Source: Symbiodinium natans (lineage: Eukaryota > Sar > Dinophyceae > Suessiales > Symbiodiniaceae). Taken from it: a stretch of 22,234 nt of DNA. Position 1 is the stretch's first letter, and each line of letters begins with the position of its first letter. The position numbers and the translations under genes were made by a program. The stretch spans positions 152,501 through 174,734 of the forward strand of contig CAJNDS010000288.1 in the NCBI GenBank assembly GCA_905221605.1. Direction: 5' to 3'. This document shows, one piece after another, positions 11,329 through 20,628 of this stretch. The notes below the pieces were generated by a model that was not told the origin of the DNA, made no database searches, and worked only from the letters and a program-made list of their open reading frames with translations.

Positions 11329-11427
11329 GTCGCTATGCTTTGATTAATTAAGCACGCAGCATAAAATTAAAAAAACAAGATATAATTATCTGCTAATTCG
11401 CCGTGTTATATTTGCACTCAGGCATCC
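11311..11427 (+). other. GG motif 5, assembled across an intron (GDYCGG|AS)
   Basis: GDYCGG is encoded at 11311-11328 and is followed at once by a GT donor. Splicing to the AG acceptor at 11421 adds Ala-Ser, completing GDYCGGAS, which matches copies 2-4 (GG followed by Ala or Ser). Read without splicing the frame stops after VAML at 11343. Confidence 0.65.
11329..11421 (+). other. Intron 2 of the polyprotein gene (93 bp, AT-rich)
   Basis: GTCGCT donor right after the GDYCGG codons; acceptor TTTGCACTCAG|GCA. It is AT-rich with several stops, length a multiple of three, phase 0 on both sides. Confidence 0.65.
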
Positions 11428-14400
11428 CCGGAACACATGGACACCGATGTGATTTTCGGAGAAGGCTGTGAAAGCATTTCTTTTACATTGTTATCCGTAT
11501 TATATATAAATGAAAAACATGCAATCAACGCAGGAGGATGGACTGCACCGCTTGATTTCATTGTCGGTGCGGTGCTGGAAAGACAACCTCAGGGGCCAGT
11601 TTTTGAAGTTCCTGCTGATCATCCTACTTCAAGTACTTTTTTTCTTCATGCCTGCACAGAGCTTGCTACGACGAACGCTCATATACGGGACTCTGCTTTG
11701 CGATTCGAGTCTGCCGACCACAAGTACTTCTATAAAGAACAACTTGTTGGCTGCAGTGTAACTTGCCTGGCATTCATGTGTTTTTACTGTATAAGGTTTT
11801 TATGTGTTTTGTTAAGTGCGCAAGGTAACGACGCTTATACACGAGTTCTGTACACCTTTCGATTCCACGTCTGCTTTATCGACTATGAAAAAAGGCAGCA
11901 ATTGGCCGAGAGCAGAGTATGTTTCTGCTGATGCTAATTTTCCTAGCATCGCAAGCATGCTCATGGGTATGCATTTTTTTTACCAGGCAGATTTGGTAGC
12001 AGCGCTGAAAGCGGAAGAGCCAGATGTTGATGAAATCTGCAAGCTCTTTGCTAAGAGCCGCGAAAGCATAGACGGTTTTCATGACATCCTGACCCATTTC
12101 GTGCTGTACGACAACGAGATATTAGAACTCTGGAACAAAAGGCGAGACGAAGCTGCTAATTCCGGAACTTGGATGCATGCAATGCTAGAACGTGTATTCA
12201 ATGGGTATCTCGTGCAGCCTGGCAGTATGTCTCCGGAATTATACATGGCTGTGAATCTCATTTCAGAAATCAATGATGTCCAAGCGTATAGGACTGAGTG
12301 GTGCATTTACGCAGAAGCAGAAGATCTAGCAGGGTCTATTGATCTGGTGCTCAAAAAAACTGGAGTCGCTGAGTTTGTGCTAGTGGACTGGAAGCGCAGT
12401 GAGAAACTTGCTCAAAAATATAATGGTTACGGAAAATTGATGAAGCATCCACTGCACAGCATCGAAGACTGTCAAGGTCAGCATTACAGGCTACAGTTGA
12501 ACATTTATAAGTGGATATTGGAGAAGTATTACGACCTCGTGATATCCGAGATGTATGTTGTTTGTGTGCATCCAGTGTATGACCCGGATGGGTTCGTGGA
12601 CGTCGTCCCCGACATGACTGAACAAGTGGAAGAGCTCATGCAATGCAGACGCACGCAGATTTTAGCTAGAAAAATGGAGGCTAACACAGCTGGAGTGAAG
12701 CATGCATTAGACCAAGTAGAAGCAGCTGGGATATCTCCGGCAGTGCCATCAACAAACAATGCTGATGTACAGGACGCGGAGATCGCCTCTACTACATCAT
12801 TCCAAGTTCAAGATGCAGAAAATGAGAATGCTTTCGAGACAAGTTTCAAACATGATCTGGAAGGTGTACTTGATGAAATGGATGCCGAAACACCAGCAGC
12901 AGCCAAAAGAAGAAGACTTGCCCCAGGCGCTGCAACTCATGCTCAAGATTTCAAAGATTTTTTCACAGAATCTGACAATCAAATTGCAAGCGTGCTTCAC
13001 ACATATGAGTCAGATTTCCTTGCGAAGCCTGACGTCATTCTTCTGAAAACAAGAGGCCTTGTAAGTCGAGTCAAGCGAGATTTCGCGGAGATCAGCCTTG
13101 ACTTGCAGCGGCTGATTGTGGTAGCTGGATACATTTCCGAAGGGCATATCGGGCCCACGGTCATGGTAGCAGATGCAGCGGCAATATTCTGGATGGTCGA
13201 AGGTGAACGCCATGTACGCGTGCACAATGGTTTTCTGTACATATATGATGCAGATGGTTCTTTCTTGACTTTCAAAGGCATTCCTCCCGAAGCGGTCTTG
13301 AGCAGAATCAAGAATTTTTTCACAATTCTTGAAGGAATTTTTAAACGAATGAAGCTTAATGTACCTCGAGACAATGTGTCTGTGGCGAAAGCTATCGTTA
13401 CTGACTCACAAAATTTTCCGGACGAAGACTGCTTCTTTCATACTTGTCGGGCAGCGACTAGAGAAACGGCAGCAGTACAGTCTGATGAGGTTCGTCTTGA
13501 CGCTGAAGGCAACGAGTACAGTGTAACGGACGACAAGAAGAAACACCAAGCCTGGAATCTTGGACTTGCAGATCTTTGTCGGAAACTTTCAAACATTCTG
13601 CGACGAGAGTTGATGACGACCCGGATGATAGCTCTTCTTGTGGAGTGGTGCGAAACTGATGACATGCGTCAGCCAGCGATTTGTTACGATGACATCTGCT
13701 TCCTATATGACCTTCCGGATGCAAGGAGTCCCATCACCGTGGTACGCAAAAACATTCTCAACAACTGCTATGTACGCGTACCACATCCTCTTCTGGATCC
13801 TGTATGTGCAGCAAATGAAGCGAGGTTGAAGAAATTTTACGAGCAGACTTTCTGGTGCAATCTGAATGTATTCAGATGCTTTCAGTCTGCTATAGCTTTA
13901 GCTAAACGAGGCTTAAACATAGATCGTTGTTTTATTGGAATATCGCCAGGTGGTGTTGGCCAGAGTTTATATTCCCTGCACCTTGCAGAAATGTATAAAC
14001 AGAATCATGCTTTCTTTGATCCTCGCGTTTGGGTCCTAGACGAAGAACTACGCAAGCAAGTGGAAAGCTTCGCCAACTGCTTTATTCTTACAGGTCAGGA
14101 GGCGCCTGAAAGTAACAAAAAAATACAAACTGACTTGTACAAGAAATTCATCTCTGGCGACGGGATCATGGGCCGCAAGCCATATGGTTATTCTACACGC
14201 ATGTTTCGAGTCATTGGGTGGACAAGACTAGAAGTCAATCGCATGATTGCGTTCCAGGGCGTCACATTGAAGAACTTACATTCAATTTTTCGACGAGCTT
14301 TGGTATGGAAAGGCAAGGCGCGATTCGTGCATCCCAAGTTTCTGTTGCGATATCCAGATCATGAACTTGATGGAATTTTTGCAGCTGATCCAAGTCTCGC

Positions 14401-14587
14401 ACACTTTTTCACACAGACGCAAGCTTCGTGCGCTGGCCTGAAGCTACAGTGGGCTTTCGAGGAGAGGTACAACAAAGACATGTGTTATGAGGAAATAGAA
14501 GCGTATTGCAATGGTGGTGACCAGTACCTGACAGAGGACGCTATCAGACAAGCTTGCAGCATACCCTTTTCGAAATCGTCAACATGA
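11422..14587 (+). CDS. Polyprotein region 2: RecB/Cas4-type nuclease fused to a D5-like SF3 helicase
   Basis: Exons 11422-11464, 11534-11757 and 11825 to the TGA at 14585. Residues below count from 11816. Nuclease: His in GTWMHAMLERVF, acidic Asp176 in AGSIDLVL, Asp191-Trp-Lys193 in LVDWKRS, then the Q-x3-Y helix (LQLNIYKW). This is the full motif set of RecB/AddB/Cas4 PD-(D/E)XK nucleases, and all catalytic residues are present. Helicase near the C-terminus: Walker A-like GGVGQS at 712-717 with Gln716 in place of Lys, a Walker B-like strand ending in TGQEAPE, then the D5/phage-primase signature around KKFISGDGIMGRK and a FRVIGWTRLEVN strand. The likely role is DNA end processing and replication or transposition of the element. 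The missing Lys may weaken ATP binding or mark decay. At the stop the frame can continue after a +1 shift. Confidence 0.8.
11465..11533 (+). other. Probable intron 3 of the polyprotein gene (69 bp, GC donor)
   Basis: GAAG|GCTGTG donor and CAACGCAG|GAGG acceptor bracket AT-rich sequence. The 69-bp length is in frame with no stop, so retention is also possible; splicing gives a smoother protein (FGEGGWTAPLDF). Confidence 0.45.
11758..11824 (+). other. Intron 4 of the polyprotein gene (67 bp)
   Basis: AGT|GTAACT donor, T-rich body, GCGCAAG|GTA acceptor. It joins frame 1 to frame 2 and yields VGCSVTTLIHEF at the start of the nuclease fold, a sequence typical of RecB-like domains. This is one of the best-supported introns here. 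Confidence 0.8.
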
Positions 14588-15242
14588 GCCAGACGACGGA
14601 CTCCAAGCAGTACTCGCTGCAGAAGAAGAAAGCCAAAAAGATATGGAAAAGCAAGTCAATGACTGGGACAATCTTCGTGAGCTTTTCATGGCCAAGCTAT
14701 TGGAGAGCAGCTCAGACAGCATGACTTTCTATGCTTTCAAGAACATGACGCTATCTGGAAACAGTCCCAACTTGTCAAGAGACAAAATGTGGGACGAATT
14801 AGAAGACCGTGGCCTTGTTCGACGGAGTATTTGTAGAGGCAAAACAACAAAAACAAAGCCGGGAACCTTTATACCGAAAATATCTTTCTCAACGACGCTC
14901 CACGAGATATGTGGTCGAGAAGATATGAAAGAACAACGGATGGTCTTCGAGGAGCAGCACGATCTGCAGCGGCTTCGACAGTATGCATTCGGTCATACTG
15001 AAAGGAAAACTAATATTCAAACCCTTCTGCAGTACTATATGCAAGCTAAGAAAAGCGTCGAAAGCAAAGCGGGCAGGAAGACTTACAAACAGAATGCCTT
15101 TCTCAAGAACTGCCAAAATGCTCAAGTAAAATTAGAAGCACATGAACGTGCTATTGACGCCTCGCTTGCGGGGAGACGCATAACAGGCAAGAACAGCGTT
15201 CAATTGGAGACGCCAGAGTTATCTGAAGCAATCACAGTGTGA
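14532..15242 (+). CDS. Polyprotein region 3: basic, helix-rich linker with a winged-helix-like segment
   Basis: Open in frame 3 from 14532 to the TGA at 15240, with an ATG at 14643. The sequence before that ATG (EPDDGLQAVLAAEEESQKD) reads as protein, so I favour continuation from region 2 rather than a separate start. Joining needs either a +1 shift at the TGA at 14585 or a 70-bp GT-AG intron at 14467-14536. The segment WDELEDRGLVRRSICRG followed by a basic hairpin-like stretch resembles a winged helix, as often follows D5-type helicases. The rest is helical, rich in Lys/Gln/Glu, possibly coiled. No family recognised. Confidence 0.6.
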   Translation, partial: QRTLSDKLAAYPFRNRQHEPDDGLQAVLAAEEESQKDMEKQVNDWDNLRELFMAKLLESSSDSMTFYAFKNMTLSGNSPNLSRDKMWDELEDRGLVRRSICRGKTTKTKPGTFIPKISFSTTLHEICGREDMKEQRMVFEEQHDLQRLRQYAFGHTERKTNIQTLLQYYMQAKKSVESKAGRKTYKQNAFLKNCQNAQVKLEAHERAIDASLAGRRITGKNSVQLETPELSEAITV

Positions 15243-17766
15243 ACTTCTTCATGGTGGTAGTTTGCCTGATGCTTTGCAACACAATGCAGACGTGTTGCGC
15301 CTTCGCAAGTTGTCTATTTACCTGAGATGGGTGGCGTGCAATCTACTGTATGATGATTATATCAGTTTGAAAGACAACAAAGCGAAGCCGTTTCCTGAGG
15401 CGAGCATATTTTCTTTGATGTGGCAGTCTATCGAGAATTACATATTGCATGTTTGGACTGAGCACATTCTTGAGTCAGCAAGCCCGCCGGCTCACTTGTC
15501 TTTGCATTTCGACGGTGTCCGGATTTCAGAAAAACATATTCAAGATGTTGGCCACTACACTGAGCTGTGCGAGAAGAAGATCAAAGAAAGAACTTCTTTT
15601 GAAGTGAAGATCGTTCAGAAGAAGCTGCATCATTTTATTACTTTGGCAACACAAAAAGCTTCGGAAGTCAGTACAGTTGATGCTTTGCCAGATGCACTTA
15701 CACTCCCTGGAAACTGCGTTCCCTGTGCTTTGTGGCACATGGCGCCCCTGGCGAGAAATTGTATTATTTCATCAGTAAACAATTCCCAACTGCGGGAAAA
15801 CATTCAAGCAATGAAAGACAAAGCAAGATCATATCGGTCTTCCCAGAAATTGTGCAAAGCGGATCTTCTTTGCTGCGTGGGCTTGCCGGAAAATTCTGTG
15901 AAGTCATTCATTCTACATTACGAAGGAACTGGGTCTCCGCATTGCGTGAATGTTCAGATATCGCAGACCGGCGAGAGCGTGACAATCTTCAATGGCAGCA
16001 CCAAGATGAAAATGACTATACAAGATTTTCGAGAAGCTTGTGCTTCTGCAGTGGACCGATCAACTTTCGTCAGCTTTTGGCGAAAAAAAGCAAAAGACAC
16101 TTTATCAGAGTGGTCTGCAGTTCTACTGGATATCGTTGCCGGCGCTGAAGCAGGCCCTGCGGATTCGGATGCATCAGAAGACAGCATGCTGCCTTTGCCA
16201 GCGCGAGCTAGATATGAGTTCGACTCTGATGGTTGTCCATATGTTACAGACAACGTATTGCAAACACTGCAAAAGGAAGTGGAGCAAGTTCTTCAGAGCC
16301 CTATGACGACTACTGAAAGATCAGACGGAAAAAGACGTTGTCCGTTTTGTCCTTTTCGTGGCTTCAAGCAGGTGAAGCAATTACGTGTTCATCTCGCGAA
16401 ACATCATACCAAGAAGACACAATTTGTGGCAAGCGGCACTAAGCAAGTGAAAGTGATCATGGCTCTGTACGATGATGCTGCATCTTCTCAGTCGGACTGC
16501 TCAGCACTGTTGCGAAGAAGCGCTCAAATTATGCGGCGAACGGTGGTGCCTCCTTTACCTGCGAACGTGAACGATATGGATCGGCGCATTCGTTTGGTTT
16601 ACGACGCATCTGGCCCAACTTTCATGAACTTGACCGCTATCGGAAGTTCCGTGCATGTACGGCGTGCTCGCAATGTCTACTACACGCATTCCTTTGCAGA
16701 TTTACTGCTGCGAGAGATGATTCTCAGCCACGCACAGGTTTCTTGGATTGCACTATTGTTTTTTTTAATGTCATAATGTTTCTGTGTGCTTGCCGAGATT
16801 CGAACTATATGGCCACGATGCCATATGGCTGCGCAGACATCTGGCAATCAACTGTCCTCTATGCTACCCTCACATGTTTCTCACTGGATGCCTATGCTAG
16901 AGGACATCACTAATTCGCCAGCATACAAGAAAAAAATGGACATGATGACCGCAAGTTTGGAACAAAACGATGAGCGGCGCTATATCAGCATGGACGCTAC
17001 ATTTAAAGTTTGCTTGAAAATCCTTGGTCAGGAAAGTTACAGAGCATCAGCGAATGTCAGAAACGATGCGCCGTTCCCGGACGATGTGGCGTGGCGAAGA
17101 TTATTAACAATACGAGGAAGGTCGGGCGCAACATTGCTACTGCATCCATTGCCGTCAGAATCTTCAGAACACCTAGTAGAAGCACTGAAGGATAATTTTA
17201 CACAGTCTCAACTGTTGTCTATTTTGTACATAGCCACAGACAGTCCGTCTGCGAAATTTTTTAAGCAAGCCAAGAAGGTTTGCCCGCAGTTGCAGGCCAT
17301 GACTCTAGATCCCATACACTTAGCAATTGTTTACGAATATGGGTTCTGGAATAAAAAGTCTTCCGGTTCCAAAATGCTGCGAGCTATTTTAAAGAAGACG
17401 TCGGCCGTCGATCCTCACCAGCATAATATCGCAAGAATATCTGATGATACTGCGTTTGTGTTTGAGTTTAAGCTTAATGTTATAATTTTCTTAGTATATT
17501 TTTTATATTTTGATTTTGTGTTCACGGTATATATGCATTCGTCGTCATGTGATTAGCCTGTTAGTGAAAACTTATGTAATCTAGCATTTTTGTGTGTGTG
17601 CTTCTCTGCGAATTCATGATATCAGGCAATAGACATTTCGCAGTCAGCTCTCACGTATGTCTTGATGACAAAGAATGTAGTTTTACGTGAGATTAAAAAA
17701 CATGAATACAAGACACAGTCGACTGATCCAGGCCAGCAACGTGCATCTCCAGTAGTGTCATCATAG
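15184..17766 (+). CDS. Polyprotein region 4: protease-like domain, C2H2 zinc finger and DDE (MULE-like) transposase core
   Basis: Exons 15184 or 15241 to 16737, 16798-17478 and 17626-17766. There is no early ATG, so it must be joined to region 3 by a +1 shift at 15240 or by the possible 61-bp intron 15126-15186. Near the start is LLHGGS, a sixth Gly-Gly site. Numbering from 15262: a protease-like domain with LPGNCVPCALW (Cys152, Cys155), SPHCVNVQI (His227) and TIFNGS (Asn244), the Cys-His-Asn order of papain-fold/OTU-type peptidases. C2H2 finger at 16339-16407 (CPFC...HLAKHH). Transposase core: SMDATFK (Asp at 16993), YIATDSPS (Asp at 17239) and LDPIHLAI (17308-17325), the arrangement of MULE-type RNase H-fold transposases. 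The expected Glu region is short or missing, since only about 90 residues follow. Confidence 0.7.
15241..15264 (+). other. Candidate GG site 6 (ELLHGGSL)
   Basis: LHGG followed by Ser fits the adenovirus-protease consensus (Met/Ile/Leu)-x-Gly-Gly-x. It lacks the Asp-Tyr of copies 2-5 and sits beside the frame junction, so it is less secure. Position fits a cut that would free the protease-transposase portion. Confidence 0.35.
16738..16797 (+). other. Intron 5 of the polyprotein gene (60 bp)
   Basis: CAG|GTTTCTTGG donor, a run of eight or more T, acceptor TTGCCGAG|A. It is in frame (60 = 3 x 20), removes the stop at 16774, and joins the zinc-finger half to the transposase half. Confidence 0.8.
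17479..17625 (+). other. Intron 6 of the polyprotein gene (147 bp)
   Basis: AAT|GTTATA donor, T-rich body containing the stop at 17554, acceptor GATATCAG|GCA. It leads to an exon reading AIDISQSALTYVLM and ending at the TAG at 17764. The acceptor is clear; the donor could lie slightly upstream. Confidence 0.6.
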
Positions 17767-17900
17767 GCTTTAATATTGAGCTGTATTTGTGCGAGTTGCA
17801 TGTACCTGGTTGTTGCATGCTATCAATCCTGTGCAAGCTGTTTCTGCTCATAACTGTAGCGGCGATATAGTATCATTACTCTGGATAGTTGCCGTTAGCT
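17767..17900. other. Short spacer after the polyprotein gene
   Basis: No coding sequence seen. It would contain the 3' UTR and perhaps the right end of the element. I compared it by eye with 8086-8214 and found no convincing inverted repeat. Confidence 0.4.
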
Positions 17901-19915
17901 ATGCGCTGCCCGGTTTGTCGTGAGGAAGCTCTGACTCATGTACGCTTCTGAGGTTTTTTTTTAAAACTTTTCTTGCAGCGCGGCTGTATGTGCAGACGCC
18001 GGAAAGATTCCTTTTTTTTTGAGGTTCGTGTGTTCGGAGCACGGGGCGACGAAGAGTGTCCCATTTGTTTTGAGGCGCAGTGTATAATAAATCTAAGATA
18101 TTTTAACTAGTTTGATTTCGCCGAAGGTGAAGGAAAACCTCACCGCGCTGTACCCATGCGGCCACTCCTACTGTGGGCGCTGCGTGGCCCAACTCGAGGT
18201 TGCTTCTGTTTCATGTTGATGCATAGCTTATATAATTATGCTAATTATTGACTTTGTTTATGTAAATATTTCAAACTTGTATCGCTAAATTTTGCTAACT
18301 ACACCTGACATCGTATAGACAAGTAATGTTGTGTCTTACTAAGAAGAACAATGCTTTATCTTACATTGAAATTTGGCAGGTCCACGACGCAGCTGGCTAC
18401 AACCTAAGGTTCTCATCAGTGAAATTAGATCTCAGCATGACAGTCTGTTGACAAGGTCATCAAGCCGTTCCCGCAGACGTCCCGGACGCCGGACAGCCTA
18501 GTTCAAATGCAAAATATCACGTTTGATTTCTACAGCTTTACGCGATGTGGTCAAGCTTCGTCGTTAGTGCTGCTCAGATTAACGATTTGCTGATGGAGGA
18601 AGAGGTCGTGCTCTTAGACGTGATTGTGTATTTTTACTGTACATATAATGATGCTAAGCTTCGGCAGGTTTGGATCGACACCGGCCAGAAACTCAGATTT
18701 AGTTGTTCTTGAAGCTTCAGCTGAATATAAAACATTTTAGATCAGGCGCACCTCCGACCGTTGATGACTTCGGCATGTTCACAGAAGCCGAGGCATATTA
18801 TGTTTGAGATACTTGTCTTGCGCGCTCGATGAAAGCATACTTATATGTTTTGGTTTCTGTCTTGCAATTTAGGTCCTTCAGTTCTGGCTCGACGACCAGG
18901 CCGGACATGTTTTTATTCACACATCTACTGTAAGCTACGTAAAGTTCATGTTATGGTATTGTTGCAGGCGTGCAGAAATTTTAGATGCAAACGAACTTCG
19001 ACAAAGATCTTAAGCAATAGCATTGTTAGCATCATCTGCTTCGAGCATTATATGCGTTAAAGAGTCAAGAGTTTTTTCTTAGTCTTTATTTGCACATGTT
19101 CTACGTTAAGTGTACTTCAGGTGCCGGGCGACAACGGTCAGATTCTCAGTTTCGTGTCTATATAGCATGTCATTGCATATAGTATTGTCTCGATCAGGCT
19201 TCTTGATCAACGGCGACGAAAACCTTCCTCCTGCCCAAGAACAGGCGCCAGCATATATAGACCATGCTTAAGACTTTATGCTTCTGTTTATCGTAAATCA
19301 TATTATTCATACGTCTGTGCTAGTTAAAATATTATTATATGGCGGTAGTTGTTTAAAATGTATGACAAATTTAAGTAGTTAGCTTCAAGTGTTATTTAGA
19401 TGTAAACGCATAGATGTACACGTGGAAACTATGTGATATTGACATTGCCGTTTTTTTAAAATCATTGCGGATGCATTCTCTTAATCTTATAGATCTTGCA
19501 TACTCTTGCTTGGCAGGTGGAGGAGATCGTCAGGACCTGACTTTTGCTTGATCGTTATTATGTTTTAAGCTATTGATTTTATTTGTTTAGGCTGTTGGCC
19601 GTCCATTCCTATGGCTCGGCCACGGGCTTAAACTTGCACCTATAGATTTCAGGCTGTTTTTTGTTCAACACTCAGGCGTTTGGGTCGAGTGGGATCGCGA
19701 GTACCTGATCACGCAGAACGAGGCTCTAATTTCTTAAGTTAATACTCATTTTATTCGCATCGCCTTCTCAGGTGGTCCTGCTAATCGCTGGCACCGAGCA
19801 GTTCTGCGTGTTTGGCTCGTATGCTGTGGCGCCGCCGGTCCCACCGGGCTTTATTGCTCGATGGAACCGGACGCGCAATCACCATAATCGGCGCTGGGTC
19901 CTCGACATTCCGTGA
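17901..19915 (+). CDS. Intron-rich RING-finger protein gene
   Basis: Starts at ATG 17901 (MRCPVCREEALTHVRF), two bases after an AG that could take a spliced leader. Exons: 18024-18074 (EECPICFE), 18127-18198 (LYPCGHSYCGRC), 18380-18408, 18456-18500, 18536-18604, 18668-18695, 18746-18792, 18873-18929, 19121-19148, 19198-19250, 19517-19536, 19591-19625, 19676-19722 and 19772-19915. Most junctions are in phase. Donors: GC after 18074, 18792, 19250, 19625 and 19722; GA after 18695 and 19536; GT elsewhere. CPIC and CGHSYCGRC are the first six ligands of a C3HC4 RING; the final Cys-x2-Cys was not found, so an exon near 18200-18460, where the phases do not fit, is probably missed. The part after the RING is unrecognised and ends RRWVLDIP. 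A ubiquitin ligase role is inference. Confidence 0.65.
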
Positions 19916-20121
19916 TGTAAAACTTACCCTTTTTTGCTTCGTATGTGTTTTACATAACATTTATATATTCAAATCTTTTCTTCCGATGCTTTGTAAACGC
20001 TGGACCCAGTGCGAGTGATCAGCGCCTGTGCGACAGCGCGTCTTCATATGCTTGAAAGAACGAATATGATTATTATAAGTTGCCGTTAAAATATTATGTT
20101 GTTTTGTCATAAACTAAATAT
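19916..20121. other. Non-coding spacer downstream of the RING gene
   Basis: AT-rich sequence with no supported exon. A GT at 19912 would allow the last exon of the RING gene to be spliced onward instead of ending at TGA 19913-19915, but I see no convincing next exon. Confidence 0.4.
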
Positions 20122-20450
20122 ATTTCTGCAAACGTGATCTACATAGACCTGAGGCACCAAGCTTCCAAAAGCTTCAGCCTGTGGAGGCTCCTAGGTGTCG
20201 GACATATTTCTGCAGACATGATTAACAGACAACCGAAACACCAACATTCAGATTCTTCAGCCTGTGCAGGCTCGTGGGATTCCAGTTTATAGTTTTGTTT
20301 GAGCCGATGAAAATTATTTTGCAGACAAGATATGCAGAAACCGGAAAGACCAAGCTCCCACAAGCTTCAGCCTGTGCAGGCTCCTATGTGTGGGATTCTG
20401 GTGTAAGGTTTTTCTGAACCAATGCATATTTTTTTCTGACTAAATATGAA
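20122..20450. repeat. Three-unit tandem repeat carrying an AGCCTG-TG-CAGGCT hairpin
   Basis: Units begin TTTCTGCARAC or TTTTGCAGAC, pass through an ACCAA box and reach a palindrome AGCCTGTGCAGGCT at 20176 (one mismatch), 20259 and 20369, followed by CTCCTA/GTGGGATTC. Spacing is 83 and 110 bases. Flanks have diverged, but the palindrome is almost fully kept. Confidence 0.75.
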
Positions 20451-20628
20451 ATCGCAGTCAATGCATCTCCTTTTTTTTTCTGAGTCAAAGTCTTCTCATC
20501 TCTTATCGTTTATATCACTTGACCACCGTACTGAATAATTGTACACGCCTTTGAAGCTGAACCTGTAGCGAAGCTAAGAAGATTGCTGAACGAAAAAGAT
20601 TGAAGCAGAATAGACTATCATATTTGTG

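Larger units (their letters stand above)
8215..17766 (+). mobile_element. Coding body of a large mobile or virus-derived element encoding a polyprotein
   Basis: Nearly 9.6 kb of plus-strand coding sequence with exons up to about 2.9 kb, flanked by intron-rich genes with exons of 30-120 bp. It combines a RecB-type nuclease, a D5-like SF3 helicase, a protease-like domain, a C2H2 finger and a DDE-type transposase core. This mix is seen in self-synthesising DNA transposons and DNA viruses, though the combination and order match no family I know. Introns at 11158-11235, 11329-11421, 11465-11533, 11758-11824, 16738-16797 and 17479-17625 fuse the ORFs; two +1 shifts (14585, 15240) or two alternative introns complete a frame of about 3,000 codons. 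Coordinates give the coding part only. I found no terminal inverted repeats or target-site duplication by eye, so true ends are unknown. Confidence 0.65.

Noticed and set aside
11437-11931. A separate 164-residue ORF
   Set aside because: Its first two thirds are real exon, but the part after 11757 reads through an intron; splicing to 11825 gives a convincing nuclease fold instead.
9451-13724. Antisense ORFs opposite the polyprotein
   Set aside because: No family resemblance and irregular composition; they are shadows of the plus-strand coding frame.
14584-14724. ATG overlapping the TGA (frame 1, about 46 codons) as the start of a new small gene
   Set aside because: It ends quickly, while frame 3 continues with protein-like sequence into the 199-codon ORF.
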